Under the pieces are notes generated by a model, which was given only the letters and a program-made list of their open reading frames with translations, searched no databases and was not told the origin of the DNA. From UMGS1322 sp900550765 (GTDB lineage: Bacteria; Bacillota; Clostridia; Christensenellales; QALW01), in the NCBI GenBank assembly GCA_958448705.1, contig CAUDEY010000003.1, positions 1-64,000 of the forward strand: a stretch of 64,000 bases of DNA, given 5' to 3'. Position numbers and translations under genes: made by a program. Of this stretch, positions 33,336 to 41,796 are shown piece after piece (positions within the stretch are counted from its first letter, which is position 1; each line of letters starts with the position of its first letter).

Positions 33336-33953
33336 TTATTCTTCCTTTTCTATTTTATCAATTCTTTCAGAAAGCCTTTTCAATGCCTGTGCAATGGGAT
33401 CCGGAATATGGGTGTGATCCAGAAGCTCTACTTTTTCACCGGCTACACGTACTACTTTTGCCGGTGCCCCTACTGCCGTAGCATGATCAGGAATTTCATT
33501 CAACACTACCGCATTTGCGGCAATCCGGCTGTTATCTCCCACTTTAAAGGGACCCAACACTTTTGCTCCGGCTCCGACAAGTACGTTGTTTCCCAACGTA
33601 GGATGTCTTTTTCCTTTCTCTTTGCCGGTACCGCCTAAAGTAACCCCCTGATACAGCAGACAATCGTCTCCAATGATCGTGGTCTCACCGATCACAATCC
33701 CCATGCCATGGTCAATCACTAATCGTTTTCCAATCTGTGCACCGGGGTGAATCTCAATTCCCGTAATCCGGCGGGACCGCTGGGAAATATAGCGCGCAAT
33801 AAAAAAGCGCCCGTGTTTATAAAACCAGTGTGCAATCCGGTAATCGATCACCGCCCGTACGCCGGGATAAAGCAAAAAAATGCTGAGCTTGCTTCTTGCC
33901 GCAGGATCCCGTTCTTTATAAGCGGTAAGCAGTTCATTCAGTTGTTTAAACAT
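33336..33953 (-). CDS. cysE: Serine O-acetyltransferase
   Basis: A 205-residue enzyme that makes O-acetylserine from serine and acetyl-CoA, the first step of cysteine synthesis. An N-terminal helical part (residues 1-60) precedes a left-handed beta-helix of hexapeptide repeats (IEIHPGAQIGKRLVIDHGMG, VIGETTIIGDDC, GKRHPTLGNNVLVGAGAKVL). Catalytic His in DHGMG and the KRHP loop are present. It is the short EpsC-type form. Single-gene unit with its own terminator; no cysK is nearby. Confidence 0.95.
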   Translation of the reverse strand: MFKQLNELLTAYKERDPAARSKLSIFLLYPGVRAVIDYRIAHWFYKHGRFFIARYISQRSRRITGIEIHPGAQIGKRLVIDHGMGIVIGETTIIGDDCLLYQGVTLGGTGKEKGKRHPTLGNNVLVGAGAKVLGPFKVGDNSRIAANAVVLNEIPDHATAVGAPAKVVRVAGEKVELLDHTHIPDPIAQALKRLSERIDKIEKEE

Positions 33954-34062
33954 AGTTTTCTCCTACTTTACTTTTATATCTAAAGGCCAACGGCACTTTT
34001 ACAAAGCCGCAAACCATACTACAGCATATGTCACAGCTTAAAACACAGTGTGTAAGTTTTCT

Positions 34063-34764
34063 CTATCCTTTTTGCCGTCCGCTCAGCTGCTGCAGCCGTT
34101 GCTTTTCTTCTTTAGGCACCCTATAGGATTCCTTTATTTTCTTCACCGCCTGCTTTTGAACAAATTCATCCATCCGGCAAATAACGGCAGCCGTTTTTTT
34201 ACTATCGGTTAAAAATAATACAGAAAGCGCCCATGCGGCAGCCATTTTTGCATAATATCCCGGATGACGGCATTCCTCAATACAGGCAAGTACGCTATCA
34301 ATATACACAGGATCTGCAAAATAGTCAAGAAAAATGACAAGGGCAGCCCTTACGGTAAATTCGTCTTCTGCCTGTGTCATTTCTTTCAATTTTTCAAAAA
34401 TCTCTTCCCTGTGCTTTTGAATCTCCTTAAAAGCCGCACAGGTACAATCACATACGCACCAATCTTTCATTTTTCGTGTAAAACGGCAAAAATGCGTAAA
34501 TTTTTGTTCAAACTCTTCCCGGCAAAGCGCAATCACAAAACCCTGAAGCATCTGTTCTTCATAGCTGTCATCTCTGGCTGTTTGCAAAAATCCCCGCCAA
34601 TCCTGTTTCAGGATTTCACGGGCCATCTTTCGCAGCTGCGGCACTCTCACGCCGTAAGCCACATTCGCCCCCGGCACAAGGCGCGCATGAAAAGCCCGAT
34701 AATCCGGTTCGGCCGCTTTCTCTAATTTTTTTAAAATTTCTGCATAATTTTCACTTGAATCCAT
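34063..34764 (-). CDS. DNA alkylation repair protein, AlkD-like
   Basis: A 233-residue all-helical HEAT-repeat protein of the AlkC/AlkD glycosylase family, which removes alkylated bases such as 3-methyladenine or 7-methylguanine. The motif DWCVCD gives the Trp and, four residues on, the Asp that match AlkD Trp109 and Asp113. AAAWALS supplies the later aromatic residue. The start at 34764 follows GGTGAT. It is a single gene, divergent from mreB. Confidence 0.87.
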   Translation of the reverse strand: MDSSENYAEILKKLEKAAEPDYRAFHARLVPGANVAYGVRVPQLRKMAREILKQDWRGFLQTARDDSYEEQMLQGFVIALCREEFEQKFTHFCRFTRKMKDWCVCDCTCAAFKEIQKHREEIFEKLKEMTQAEDEFTVRAALVIFLDYFADPVYIDSVLACIEECRHPGYYAKMAAAWALSVLFLTDSKKTAAVICRMDEFVQKQAVKKIKESYRVPKEEKQRLQQLSGRQKG

Positions 34765-34818
34765 ATCATCACCAAAGATATTATAGCATAAAATCTACAT
34801 CAAGGGAAAGATATTTGC

Positions 34819-34847
34819 TTGAATATATAAAAAACCTATGATATAAT
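34819..34847 (+). promoter_or_regulatory. Promoter of the mreB-like gene
   Basis: TTGAAT (34819-34824), a 17-bp gap and TATAAT (34842-34847). The leader to the ATG at 34953 is about 100 bases. Confidence 0.75.
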
Positions 34848-34952
34848 ATGACAAGCAGTTATACGTCCCGCAGGTATGGATAATAAAGGCTCTTTGTGTG
34901 GGCAAGCCATATCTATTTTTTGAATTTTCATCTGCAAATAAGAGGTTTTTGT

Positions 34953-35966
34953 ATGTTTTTTAAAAGGCAGGATATCGCCATTGACTTAGGTACAGCCACC
35001 GTTTTGATTTACGTAAAGGGAAAAGGAATCGTTTTGCGTGAGCCCAGCGTTGTTGCCGTGGAAAATGAAACCAATTTAGTACAGGGCGTAGGCTTCGAAG
35101 CACAAAAAATGCTCGGCCGTGCACCAGAGAGCATCTCCGTTGTCCGCCCTTTGCGTGACGGTGTGATCTCCGACTGCGACATTACACAGGAGATGCTTCA
35201 GCTGTTTATGAAAAAAGCCCTGCCCAAGCGCAGCCTATTCCGGCCGCGCATTATCATCTGCGTTCCCAGCGGCGTTACCGATGTAGAACGGCGCTCCGTG
35301 ATGGGCGCAGCACAGCGTTTAGGTGCCAAAAGCACTTATATTATGGAAGAGCCGCGTGCTGCTGCGATCGGCGCAGATCTTGATATCTTTAAACCTCACG
35401 GATCTATGATTGTGGATATCGGCGGGGGAACGACGGACATTGCAATTCTTTCCCTGGGGGCTTGCGTCATCAGTACCTCCCTGAAAGTAGCGGGAAATAA
35501 AATGGACGACACCATTGTAAAATATATGCGGCGAAAACACAACCTTCTGATCGGAGAGCGCACCGCAGAAATGCTCAAGATCAATATCGGTACCGCCTGG
35601 CCCAGAAATGAGATCCTTTATTCCGAAGTCATGGGCAGAAATCTGCTGACCGGGCTGCCTAAAAGTATTGAGGTTTCTTCTGAAGAAATCCGTGAAGCAC
35701 TGGAAGAATGTTTTTCTTTGATTATCGCTGAAATCCACAAGGTTTTAGATGATACCCCGCCAGAGCTTGCAGCGGATATCGTAGAAAGCGGCATCGTGCT
35801 TACCGGCGGCGGAGCATTGCTGTTCGGGTTGGATAAATTGATTTCCTCCGCTTTTGGCTTGAACTGCTATGTAGCCGAAGACGCCGTTTCCTGCGTTGCC
35901 TTAGGCGCCGGAAAATGCTTGGATAATTTGGATTATGCTGATCCGGAATATCCCTCTGAGATTTAA
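34953..35966 (+). CDS. MreB/Mbl-family rod-shape actin homologue
   Basis: A 337-residue bacterial actin that forms membrane-bound filaments and guides cell-wall synthesis. Phosphate and nucleotide motifs are DLGTATVLIYVKGKGI (near the N-terminus), DIGGGTTDIAIL (about 160) and GIVLTGGGALLFGLD (about 285). The N-terminal MFFKRQDIAI may help membrane contact. The start is ATG 34953, with AGAGG 7 bases upstream. No mreC or mreD follows, so it is a solitary copy of the Mbl/MreBH sort. Confidence 0.93.
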   Translation: MFFKRQDIAIDLGTATVLIYVKGKGIVLREPSVVAVENETNLVQGVGFEAQKMLGRAPESISVVRPLRDGVISDCDITQEMLQLFMKKALPKRSLFRPRIIICVPSGVTDVERRSVMGAAQRLGAKSTYIMEEPRAAAIGADLDIFKPHGSMIVDIGGGTTDIAILSLGACVISTSLKVAGNKMDDTIVKYMRRKHNLLIGERTAEMLKINIGTAWPRNEILYSEVMGRNLLTGLPKSIEVSSEEIREALEECFSLIIAEIHKVLDDTPPELAADIVESGIVLTGGGALLFGLDKLISSAFGLNCYVAEDAVSCVALGAGKCLDNLDYADPEYPSEI

Positions 35967-35990
35967 AGCAGATCCTTCCCCAAAATAAGA

Positions 35991-36034
35991 AAAGCCTTCT
36001 GCGGCAAAACAAGCACTGCCGCAGAAGGCTTTTT
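35991..36034 (+). terminator. Terminator of the mreB-like gene
   Basis: A 16-bp stem, AAAGCCTTCTGCGGCA with TGCCGCAGAAGGCTTT, a 10-base loop and a T tail. Confidence 0.92.
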
Positions 36035-36143
36035 GTATTCAGACAAAGAATATTTCCATTCTTTAACACCACCGGCAAAGTATTGAGCTATGCTGTAAAA
36101 ATTAAAAATTCCCCATCGCACAAAAAATTTTTTGCCTTTTTCA

Positions 36144-36173
36144 TTAACAAAAATTCTTTTTGCAGAATATAAT
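36144..36173 (+). promoter_or_regulatory. Possible promoter of gin
   Basis: TTAACA (36144-36149), an 18-bp gap and TATAAT (36168-36173). It looks like a vegetative-type promoter; a sporulation sigma site is not evident. Confidence 0.5.
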
Positions 36174-36210
36174 ACAGCAGTTAGGTAAATAATCATTTCG
36201 AGGTGATTTT

Positions 36211-36375
36211 ATGGCAAAATGCTGTATATGTGATTGTGAAAAAAAAGAAAATCTTAGAATCCTGGGGAAATACATTTGTGCAGACTGTGAATGGAAGATC
36301 CTTACCACACAAGTTCATTCCAGCGGTTACAATAAGTGTGTTTCACAACTAAAAAAGATCATTCGGGTCCAATAA
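36211..36375 (+). CDS. Gin-like anti-sigma-G factor (CsfB family)
   Basis: A 54-residue zinc-ribbon protein. It reads MAKCCICDCEKKEN, then GKYICADCEWKIL: paired CxxC knuckles about 15 residues apart, as in Gin/CsfB, which binds and holds sigma-G (and sigma-E) inactive during sporulation. GAGGTG lies 6 bases before the ATG. It sits alone between terminators. Its presence suggests the organism makes spores or descends from one that did. The short length leaves some doubt. Confidence 0.75.
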   Translation: MAKCCICDCEKKENLRILGKYICADCEWKILTTQVHSSGYNKCVSQLKKIIRVQ

Positions 36376-36420
36376 AGCGCATATACTGTTTTTTGCTGAA
36401 AACACAGATATATACCGCGA

Positions 36421-36450
36421 AAAAGGCAGACAGCTTCCTGTCTGCCTTTT
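36421..36450 (+). terminator. Terminator after gin
   Basis: AAAAGGCAGACAG with CTGTCTGCCTTTT, a CTTC loop and a T tail. Confidence 0.9.
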
Positions 36451-36454
36451 TCGT

Positions 36455-36485
36455 AAAAAAACAGAGGATATTCTCCTCTGTTTTT
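36455..36485 (-). terminator. Terminator of the DUF5696 transport operon
   Basis: AAAAAACAGAGGA with TCCTCTGTTTTT and a short AT loop, 4 bases past the stop of the last gene. It faces the previous terminator back to back. Confidence 0.85.
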
Positions 36486-36488
36486 CCT

Positions 36489-37526
36489 TTAACCTACCAT
36501 ACCGGATCTTTCAATACTCTGAACAAAAAATCTCTGGCAGAAACAATACAGAACAACGATCGGTGCAACGTGCATTACCGTACATGCGGATTGATACAGC
36601 GAATTCAAAACCGCGTCACCGTTTATTCCGAGCACACCCTCTACGTACCGGGCGCCCGCACCGATAATCTGCGTAGCCATTACCTTTGCCGTAGGATTCA
36701 GGAAGCCTATATAATATCGGTCATTATACTGCCATACTACAGCAAATAACAACACGGTAATAAGCATTGGCAATGCACTGGGAAGCATAACCTGAACAAA
36801 CGTTCTAAAGGGTCCTGCACCGTCAATATACGCCGCTTCCTCAAGCTCCTTGGGCTGATTTACAAAATACTGCCTCAGCAGGAATACAAACAAACCGTTC
36901 CGGTACATCGTTGCCGTAGCAGAAAGCAAGCCGATCGCCGTCCAGCCCCGCGTAAGGTCGATATTCGGCACCAAATAAAGCTGCTGCCCAAAGGTAAACA
37001 TATAGAGCGGGTTAAAAGCTTTATATCGGAAATACATTGACGTTGTAAGCATTTGTATCGGAACCATCAAGGTAAAGATACACATGAGAAAGAAGAATGA
37101 ATTTCCTTTAAATTTAAACCGCGCCAATCCATAAGCCACCAGCGTACATGAGCACATCTGAAACAAGGCAAATATCACTGAGGAAGAAAAGGAATTCCAG
37201 TACAGCTGTGGAATATTCACAAACTTCCACATAACGATATAGGTGTTAATATTCAGCGTTCTGGGGATTAAAATGACCGTAGGATCATAAACATCTGCCG
37301 AGGTCATAAACGAAGTAATCAATGTTATGAGCATAGGATAAACGATTAAATAGCATATGCCTATCAGCAGCACACTGCGGATCAGCGCCCATATGATACT
37401 CATCATACGCTTTCCGAACAATGCCCTTTTCAGCTTTTGCCCAAAGGTAAGTGTAGGAGGTACATAGCTGTTTACTTCTTCAGCTCCGACCTCATTTGTC
37501 TTTTTCATCTCTTCAACTTTCACCAT
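36489..37526 (-). CDS. Carbohydrate ABC transporter permease (MalG-like), second pair
   Basis: A 345-residue inner-membrane permease with six helices after a hydrophilic N-terminal stretch of about 45 residues. The ATPase-contact EAA loop reads EEAAYIDGAGPFRTFVQVML (about residues 224-243). It pairs with the MalF-like protein encoded just upstream. No ATPase gene is in the operon, so a shared MsmX-type ATPase elsewhere is likely. Last gene of the eight-gene unit; AAGGGG precedes the ATG. Confidence 0.92.
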   Translation of the reverse strand: MVKVEEMKKTNEVGAEEVNSYVPPTLTFGQKLKRALFGKRMMSIIWALIRSVLLIGICYLIVYPMLITLITSFMTSADVYDPTVILIPRTLNINTYIVMWKFVNIPQLYWNSFSSSVIFALFQMCSCTLVAYGLARFKFKGNSFFFLMCIFTLMVPIQMLTTSMYFRYKAFNPLYMFTFGQQLYLVPNIDLTRGWTAIGLLSATATMYRNGLFVFLLRQYFVNQPKELEEAAYIDGAGPFRTFVQVMLPSALPMLITVLLFAVVWQYNDRYYIGFLNPTAKVMATQIIGAGARYVEGVLGINGDAVLNSLYQSACTVMHVAPIVVLYCFCQRFFVQSIERSGMVG

Positions 37527-37539
37527 TTTCTACACCCCT

Positions 37540-38433
37540 TTAATTCTCATAGTAAACAAACTTGGATATGACTGCCGCAACCACGCTGATAATAATCGCG
37601 GTAATCAGGAAATACATCCAGCTCATTGCCATAAGATCTACCTGGTTCGCAACCCCATTTTGTTCATACAAATAAGCAAGCATTGGATTATTCATTCCGC
37701 AAAGCACGTCGATCATCGTGTAGATTGCATTAACCAAAATCATCGGGCTGATCATTGGAAAAGTAATTTTCCAGAAATTTTCCCAACCGGTGGCTCCCTC
37801 TACTTTAGAGGATTCAAAGATTGAAGGAGAAATCGTCTGTAACCCTGCAAGGAAAATAAGAATCGGTACACCTGAACTATTCAAAATAGTACTCAATTTA
37901 TCGAACGCCGCACCGATAAACGAACCAAACGTACCACCGATCGATTCCTCAATATTTCCGGCAATATTCATTGCCTGTGCTCCCATAGATGCCATTTGGC
38001 TTTCATCAAAAGCACCGCCGCCGGTAAGCAGGGTGGCCGCAACACCGGCAGAGGTAATAACCGGCATAAACAGCACTGCCCGGGCAAAGGTCCGTCCGCG
38101 GAAATTCTGATTCAGAATATTGGCCATCAAAAAGCTGAAAATCAAGATCGAAGGCACCTGTATAATCAGCTCTTGTCCGGAAGCCAGCAGCTTGTTAATA
38201 AAGTCCGCCTTTTGCGTAATCGCCTCGATATAAGCCGTAAAACCATACGATTCTATATCGACAATACCGGTAACCGAATCGAAGGTCTGCACGTTAAAGG
38301 ACAATACCAACGCCGTATACAGCGGCGAAAGTACAAAGAATATAAACCCGATAATAAAAGGAAGAATAAACAGCCATCCGTAAAGCGAACGTTTTGTCAT
38401 TAATCCTAATTTATAGCTTCTTGGCTTTTTCAT
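37540..38433 (-). CDS. Carbohydrate ABC transporter permease (MalF-like), second pair
   Basis: A 297-residue permease with six helices. The EAA loop is FESSKVEGATGWENFWKITF (about residues 208-227). A large extracytoplasmic loop between helices 1 and 2 (about 45-90) and another after helix 3 rich in Gly and Ser (GGGAFDESQMASMGAQ) are notable. It shares one base with the stop of the DUF5696 gene (TAATG), so translation is coupled. It forms a heterodimer with the gene at 36489. Confidence 0.92.
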   Translation of the reverse strand: MKKPRSYKLGLMTKRSLYGWLFILPFIIGFIFFVLSPLYTALVLSFNVQTFDSVTGIVDIESYGFTAYIEAITQKADFINKLLASGQELIIQVPSILIFSFLMANILNQNFRGRTFARAVLFMPVITSAGVAATLLTGGGAFDESQMASMGAQAMNIAGNIEESIGGTFGSFIGAAFDKLSTILNSSGVPILIFLAGLQTISPSIFESSKVEGATGWENFWKITFPMISPMILVNAIYTMIDVLCGMNNPMLAYLYEQNGVANQVDLMAMSWMYFLITAIIISVVAAVISKFVYYEN

Positions 38434-41138
38434 TAATCATTCCCCCCTTTTGCAAAGCTTTTTGCTGCCACTACGGTTCCGTCATCCGCGGTATATTCAT
38501 AAGAATTATAATTCACATATACCTCAACGCCATTGCCATACGTAACCTTATTTACATTTTCAGCCACAGTTTCATGTGCTGTAATAAATTCGCCGGCGGT
38601 AGAGGAAAGAAGCGCATTATATTCTTTATACATGGCAATTGCTTCATCAAGCCACGAGGAATAATTTAAGGAATACATTCCTTCAAAGGTAAGATCCTGC
38701 ACCTGATCATTAGGCTCGTAGCACCAGCGATAATACATACCCGCACCGGCCTCTACTGCCTGAAGGAACACGGTTCTTGTATCGCCGTTCAAATTAATTG
38801 GTTCTCCGGAATACTGAATGCATCCATGAATAACCATTTGATAGAACGGAACAGAGTAATCTGCCAAATTAAACATACTGCTGGTATTGCTGATTTCAAA
38901 AATGTTTTCCACATAACCGAGCATATAGGAATTAACGCCTTTTCCCATAACAGAGAAATTATTCTTATACTCCTGCGCTACCGCAGTATAGGTTTTTGCT
39001 ACCTTATCTCTGTCATAAAAATCCTTAATCTTATAATTTCCTGTCAAATCTTTGCCTAAGCTGCCAAGGCTTACACCTCTTACGCCCAGTTCTTTCAGAT
39101 CATCCAGTACTTTAACGGCATTGCTCTTGCTGTTGTCCTCGGCATCAATATTATAAATTACCGAAGGCGACACAATGGTTGCAAAATTTTCTTCGCTTGC
39201 CAGCTTACTTATTACATCATACTGATAATGATAGGCAATATCCCGTGTAACCAATCGGGAAGCATCCCGCAGCTGGCTATATCCGTCGAACCATTCACTT
39301 TCATACACATATGCAAGCTCTGTTTCAAAATAGAGGTTTACTCCCAAATTATCGGCAAAAGCAAGCAAATCGCTCAACCCATTCTTTCCGCCAAGTTCAT
39401 TCAAAACCTTTATTTTATTAAACACAGAGTTCCGTATGCCGTTATTGCACCAGCCTTTATAGTTTACAGAAATATTCTTAATACCCGCATCACTGAGCTT
39501 TTGTATAATTTCACGGCATTGCGCAAAGGTTGTAATCGCCTTCATCTCGGTATATCCAACGCCAAGGAAGGCCGTTTTATGATCGTAAGCGCCAACCAAT
39601 TCAATATTAAACGGAATCGAACTGAAATCTTTTTGACTCAGAACATTTTTTTCAAGCAGATAATTCCTGTAGTATTCCGCCATGCCGCTGTAATTGGCCT
39701 TATCGCCCTCCAACAAGGTATAGGAAACAGAAATATCAAAAGAGGACATCTGGTTTTGATAGATTCTGGACGTCTTTTGCGTAGTGCTGAACGTAAGTTC
39801 CTCATATTCGCAAAGCTTAAAAGAGGGATAGCACCTGTTTCTATCTATTACCTTTGTACTCTTTCCGGCAATATCCGCCGTAATCGTTGCCCCGGCATCT
39901 CCGCTCTCGATAATCGCAAACAAAGCGCTGTTTTCCTTTTTGATGCCGAATACCGGTAAATACGCATTCTGGTTATCAAACGGCCGCTGTTCTCTTTCGC
40001 GTCCTTGATCCAAGCCATACAGCTGCACCTTCACCGCATCGGAAATATTAGTTTTTCCATTGTTAAAGTTAATAATGGCTCCGGATCCATCGGGCACAAA
40101 CATATATCCGCTTTCCGTTCTTGACGCGGAACCGAAATACTGCAAAAGGTTAATGGAAGCAATTGCAAAGGTATTTTTATCATATTGGATTTCCTCATTG
40201 GCAATGCTGACATTTAAACCGTTCTCCGTAAGCTGATAATCCAGAGGAATCCAAAAGTTCTTAGCCGCTTCTATTTCCACGCCGAATTTTTCATTCATCG
40301 CGTCACGATCCTCAAGCGTCATACCGATAACCTCGGTAAATCCCTCCTGCATCTGCAGCATAACCTGCCGGTTGTGCCATTTTGTCTGGTCGCCCATGAT
40401 ATATACTGTTTGGCCGTCGTTGATAAAATCTTCTATATTCGGCGCAATTGCTTTAAGCTCATCACGCCGATCAGAAGGATAACTTGCCCAAGTGGACGGC
40501 GTTATCTTTGAATACAAACTGCCGCTGCTGATATATTTCGAAGTTGCCAGATATCCCGGTGTATTTTTCAGCGTTTCAATATACTGTTCCGCCGTTTCCC
40601 CGTCAATACAGGTAGGCACAATATAATCCGGCTTAATCTGCCCTAGGATATAAATCACGCGAAGATGTCCATCATGATTCACCACATAATACGGCTTTAA
40701 TTCGCTTTCTTCGTCCAGATTCATAACGCAGTCAAGATAACTTTCCAGGGTCTTCTGGCTGCCGTCTGTCTTGTTGAGGTAAAACATCGTGATCTGGCTG
40801 CTCATCTCACTTCTAATACCATTGTTACGCTCTGACGGGGTCGGATTGGAAAACCATACCTCCCCTGTCTTTTTGCTTACAAGAGCAAATTCCAGAATTC
40901 CCTCACTGAAATAAAATTCATAGTTATTATTTTCATCAACAAGGTAAAATGTAGTATTTTTTGTCGGATCCTCATCCTCACGAACCAGCGTTTTTCCGTT
41001 CTCATCAAATTCAAACAGAGGATCCGTATTTGTAGGTGTAATATAGCCTTCGTCTTCCTCCGATACACAACCGGTAAATGCAAGCACCGGAAGGATCAGG
41101 AGTACTATAAGTAAGGCAGAAATTATCTTTTTTTTCAT
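38433..41138 (-). CDS. DUF5696-domain surface lipoprotein
   Basis: A 901-residue exported protein. The lipoprotein signal ends AFTGC (Cys near residue 23). The middle resembles a beta-sandwich (residues 50-400). The C-terminal 500 residues read like a TIM barrel (FNIELVGAYDHKTAFLGVGY; LYFETELAYVYESEWFDGYS; YSVPFYQMVIHGCIQYSGEP) and carry the DUF5696 signature. A glycosidase-like role is possible, but I cannot identify catalytic acids with confidence. Start is ATG 41138, with AAAGGAGG upstream. It probably meets polysaccharide at the cell surface for the transport genes around it. Confidence 0.83.
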   Translation of the reverse strand: MKKKIISALLIVLLILPVLAFTGCVSEEDEGYITPTNTDPLFEFDENGKTLVREDEDPTKNTTFYLVDENNNYEFYFSEGILEFALVSKKTGEVWFSNPTPSERNNGIRSEMSSQITMFYLNKTDGSQKTLESYLDCVMNLDEESELKPYYVVNHDGHLRVIYILGQIKPDYIVPTCIDGETAEQYIETLKNTPGYLATSKYISSGSLYSKITPSTWASYPSDRRDELKAIAPNIEDFINDGQTVYIMGDQTKWHNRQVMLQMQEGFTEVIGMTLEDRDAMNEKFGVEIEAAKNFWIPLDYQLTENGLNVSIANEEIQYDKNTFAIASINLLQYFGSASRTESGYMFVPDGSGAIINFNNGKTNISDAVKVQLYGLDQGREREQRPFDNQNAYLPVFGIKKENSALFAIIESGDAGATITADIAGKSTKVIDRNRCYPSFKLCEYEELTFSTTQKTSRIYQNQMSSFDISVSYTLLEGDKANYSGMAEYYRNYLLEKNVLSQKDFSSIPFNIELVGAYDHKTAFLGVGYTEMKAITTFAQCREIIQKLSDAGIKNISVNYKGWCNNGIRNSVFNKIKVLNELGGKNGLSDLLAFADNLGVNLYFETELAYVYESEWFDGYSQLRDASRLVTRDIAYHYQYDVISKLASEENFATIVSPSVIYNIDAEDNSKSNAVKVLDDLKELGVRGVSLGSLGKDLTGNYKIKDFYDRDKVAKTYTAVAQEYKNNFSVMGKGVNSYMLGYVENIFEISNTSSMFNLADYSVPFYQMVIHGCIQYSGEPINLNGDTRTVFLQAVEAGAGMYYRWCYEPNDQVQDLTFEGMYSLNYSSWLDEAIAMYKEYNALLSSTAGEFITAHETVAENVNKVTYGNGVEVYVNYNSYEYTADDGTVVAAKSFAKGGND

Positions 41139-41154
41139 AACTTTTCTACCTCCT

Positions 41155-41796
41155 TTACCTGCGCAATTCCAATTCTCGGTATATGGTGTAAACAAAATTC
41201 CATATTTCCTGAACCAGATAGAAGAACATCATTCCTAGGAAAACGATAACCGCCATTCCAATGGCAATCGCCACAAGCGTAAGAAACGTTTTGCCGCCGC
41301 TGTACTGATGCGTCGTCATCGTCCCCATATACATCAAAATAGCCGTCCATCCAATACCGATATACGTAATCAAAGAAACAATCGTTGCCTCATTAGTAGT
41401 AAGAATATTGGTAAACAGCAGCAGTGCAATTTGCGAAAGCACCACCGGCAGCATGGAGTATCCGGTATATATCAAAATATCCCGCATACTGCCTTCACCG
41501 TCAAACAAAGTCGTCAGTCCCCAGTTCGCCATCACCCATATCAGTACTACCAGTGCCACTGTTACAAACGTTCCAATAACATTGATATCTTCCGGAAAGA
41601 CTGCATATTCGTTAAACGTATATCCGTTAAACTGCTTATCTAAGATACTGGTAATAACAAACATAACCAGCAAGAATATCGCAATATATGTCCGGCCGCG
41701 TTTTTCATGCTTCAAATCCCAAAAGCCGTCAAGCGGATGTGTAGAAACATGGAAGGCATATTTTAAATCCTGTGCAAATGTCTTGAACCGTCCCAT
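41155..41796 (-). CDS. YIP1-family membrane protein
   Basis: A 213-residue integral membrane protein with five hydrophobic helices from about residue 35 on and the YIP1 pattern NWGLTTLFDGEGSMRDILIYTGYSML. The cytoplasmic N-terminus has HPLDGFWDLKHEKRG. Bacterial YIP1 proteins have no firm function. Here it is locked between the NHL/TPR gene (one-base overlap TAATG) and the DUF5696 lipoprotein gene, so it is probably a structural part of this transport system. Confidence 0.85.
   Translation of the reverse strand: MGRFKTFAQDLKYAFHVSTHPLDGFWDLKHEKRGRTYIAIFLLVMFVITSILDKQFNGYTFNEYAVFPEDINVIGTFVTVALVVLIWVMANWGLTTLFDGEGSMRDILIYTGYSMLPVVLSQIALLLFTNILTTNEATIVSLITYIGIGWTAILMYMGTMTTHQYSGGKTFLTLVAIAIGMAVIVFLGMMFFYLVQEIWNFVYTIYRELELRR

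Noticed and set aside
39228..39959. A 243-residue frame opposite the DUF5696 gene
   Set aside because: Antisense shadow of a well-supported long gene, without a ribosome site.
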